7,304 nucleotides of DNA from Spirochaetaceae bacterium (GTDB lineage: Bacteria; Spirochaetota; Spirochaetia; Treponematales; Rectinemataceae). The first letter of the stretch is position 1, and the number at the start of each line of letters is the position of its first letter. Where the stretch lies: NCBI GenBank assembly GCA_003452735.1, contig DMNL01000134.1, forward strand, positions 1-7,304, written 5' to 3'. Shown in pieces: positions 6,186 to 7,304 of the stretch. The notes beneath the pieces were generated by a model that searched no databases, was not told the origin of the DNA, and saw only the letters and a list, made by a program, of their open reading frames with translations. The position numbers and the translations under genes were made by a program.

Positions 6186-7304
6186 CTTTGAGCTATTATT
6201 TTCGGAATTTTCTATATTGGCAGCTGTATTAAAAGAATCATTTGTTCCAGAAGGGTTTGCTTGTGAGATAATTGCTTCGGTTGTCTTAGACTTATCTGGA
6301 CTGAATAATATCTCGCGCACTTGTGTTTCGATTTTTTTTGCCGCCTCGGCATTTTGCTCTAGATATGCCTTTGCATTTTCCCTGCCCTGCCCTATCTTCT
6401 CGCCAGACCATGTATACCAAGCGCCTTTTTTTTCGATCACATTGCACTTTACCCCTGCATCTAGAAGAGAAGCGCTCCATGAGATGCCTTTACCAAATAT
6501 TATCTCTAGTTCGGCTTTACGAAATGGCGGCGCTACCTTATTCTTTACCACCTTTACACGTACCCTGTTGCCAATTGCTTCTTCGTCCTGTCCTCCTTCG
6601 ATAGTATCTATTCTTCGAACTTCGATGCGAACTGAAGAATAGAACTTGAGGGCATTGCCACCTGTGGTGGTTTCGGGATTGCCGAACATTACCCCTATTT
6701 TCATGCGTATCTGATTGATAAAGACAAGAATCGTCTTGCTTTTTGAGAGAGTCCCCGCTAGCTTGCGTAAAGCTTGACTCATTAGTCGAGCCTGAAGTCC
6801 AACATGAGAATCTCCCATTTCACCTTCAATTTCTGCTTGTGGTGTAAGGGCGGCCACAGAATCTATTACAATTATATCCACGGCACCTGAACGAATAAGG
6901 GATTCTGCAATGTCTAGCGCTTGTTCACCATTGTCAGGTTGAGAAATATAGAGTTCGTTTATGTCTACACCCAGATTTCGAGCATATATCGGATCCAAGG
7001 CATGCTCAGCATCAATGAATGCCGCTATTCCGCCTTTCTTTTGAGCTTCGGCAATTGCATGCAATGCCAGCGTTGTCTTGCCAGAAGACTCCGGACCATA
7101 GATTTCAATGATTCGTCCGCGAGGATAGCCGCCTATACCAAGGGCTTCATCTAGAAGGATCGACCCTGAAGAGATGACGTCTATTCCTTGAGCAATCGTG
7201 TGGGCTCCTAGTTTCATCAAAGAGCCTTGGCCAAATTGCTTTTCGATCTGTAATCGGGCTGCTTCTAATGCTCTCAGTTTTTCTTCTCTTTCCTTCTGTA
7301 TTTC
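6162..7304 (-). CDS. recA: Recombinase RecA (5' end outside window)
   Basis: RecA forms ATP-dependent filaments on single-stranded DNA, drives homologous recombination and triggers LexA cleavage where an SOS system exists. The frame is open from the window edge for 380 codons to TGA. Numbering from the edge, it shows [15 protein letters not shown] (19-33), Walker [10 protein letters not shown] (70-78), IDAEHALDP (97-105), Walker [13 protein letters not shown] (142-153), DNA loop L1 [12 protein letters not shown] (158-169), the loop L2 region [22 protein letters not shown] (starting at 195), and [13 protein letters not shown] (263-275). All catalytic parts are intact. Compared with E. coli RecA only a few N-terminal residues should be missing; the TTG/ATG codons near 7216-7220 lie inside the conserved N-terminal domain and are not the start. 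The last 40 or so residues are Asn/Ser/Thr-rich and end in EDLF, a longer tail than in E. coli. The promoter lies outside the window. Confidence 0.98.
   Translation of the reverse strand, partial: EIQKEREEKLRALEAARLQIEKQFGQGSLMKLGAHTIAQGIDVISSGSILLDEALGIGGYPRGRIIEIYGPESSGKTTLALHAIAEAQKKGGIAAFIDAEHALDPIYARNLGVDINELYISQPDNGEQALDIAESLIRSGAVDIIVIDSVAALTPQAEIEGEMGDSHVGLQARLMSQALRKLAGTLSKSKTILVFINQIRMKIGVMFGNPETTTGGNALKFYSSVRIEVRRIDTIEGGQDEEAIGNRVRVKVVKNKVAPPFRKAELEIIFGKGISWSASLLDAGVKCNVIEKKGAWYTWSGEKIGQGRENAKAYLEQNAEAAKKIETQVREILFSPDKSKTTEAIISQANPSGTNDSFNTAANIENSENNSSKIRTEDLF

Noticed and set aside
6217..6642. A 141-codon plus-strand frame and a further plus-strand frame at 6323-6604
   Set aside because: Both lie antisense to the well-conserved RecA core. 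Their translations show no family motif, and the RecA reading explains the sequence fully.
7216..7220. TTG or ATG near 7216-7220 as the RecA start
   Set aside because: The frame stays open upstream and encodes the conserved N-terminal helix [10 protein letters not shown], so the true start is beyond the window edge.
1..7304. CRISPR array, toxin-antitoxin pair, phage or defence genes, or another novel accessory system
   Set aside because: Every sizeable stretch is taken by a recognised core gene, no spaced direct repeats were seen, and the gaps are 37 bases or shorter.

Overview
The window is a stretch of bacterial chromosome carrying housekeeping genes. All eight genes lie on the minus strand, so transcription runs from position 7304 towards position 1. 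In that order they are recA (its first few codons lie beyond the window), folK, scpA, scpB, rluB, cmk, rpsA, and a GAF/AAA+ sigma-54-dependent transcriptional activator cut off at position 1. Coding density is nearly complete. The only intergenic gaps I find are about 37 bases (recA-folK), 2 bases (rluB-cmk) and 23 bases (rpsA-activator). I see no stretch over 300 bases without a gene, and no tRNA, rRNA, CRISPR array, insertion sequence or phage gene.

The organism is most likely a spirochaete, in the broad Treponema/Spirochaeta group. I infer this from the RecA N-terminal half (for example [20 protein letters not shown] and [19 protein letters not shown]), which reads like spirochaetal RecA from memory, from the GRDITT variant in cytidylate kinase, and from the moderately A+T-rich composition. 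Six of the seven visible stop codons are TGA and one is TAA, so the genetic code treats TGA as stop. No database search was possible, so the taxonomic call is tentative.

Region by region: positions 6162-7304 encode the recombinase RecA. Positions 2833-6124 hold five tightly packed genes: folK (folate synthesis), scpA and scpB (the two non-SMC subunits of the chromosome condensin), rluB (23S rRNA pseudouridine synthase) and cmk (CMP kinase). Most of them overlap, twice through ATGA stop/start overlaps. Then comes rpsA (ribosomal protein S1, six S1 domains), which overlaps the end of cmk. Positions 1-1092 hold the N-terminal 364 codons of a sigma-54 activator with an N-terminal GAF domain and no receiver domain. 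The order scpA-scpB-rluB-cmk-rpsA combines two conserved gene neighbourhoods (scpAB-rluB and cmk-rpsA) and links chromosome segregation, nucleotide supply and ribosome function in one probable transcription unit.

I found no undescribed system. The points worth a second look are a GAFTDA in place of GAFTGA in the sigma-54 activator, two inverted repeats that each cover a stop codon (recA and rpsA) at the only two sizeable gene gaps, several start codons that a longest-ORF rule would misplace, and some unusual residues in cytidylate kinase.
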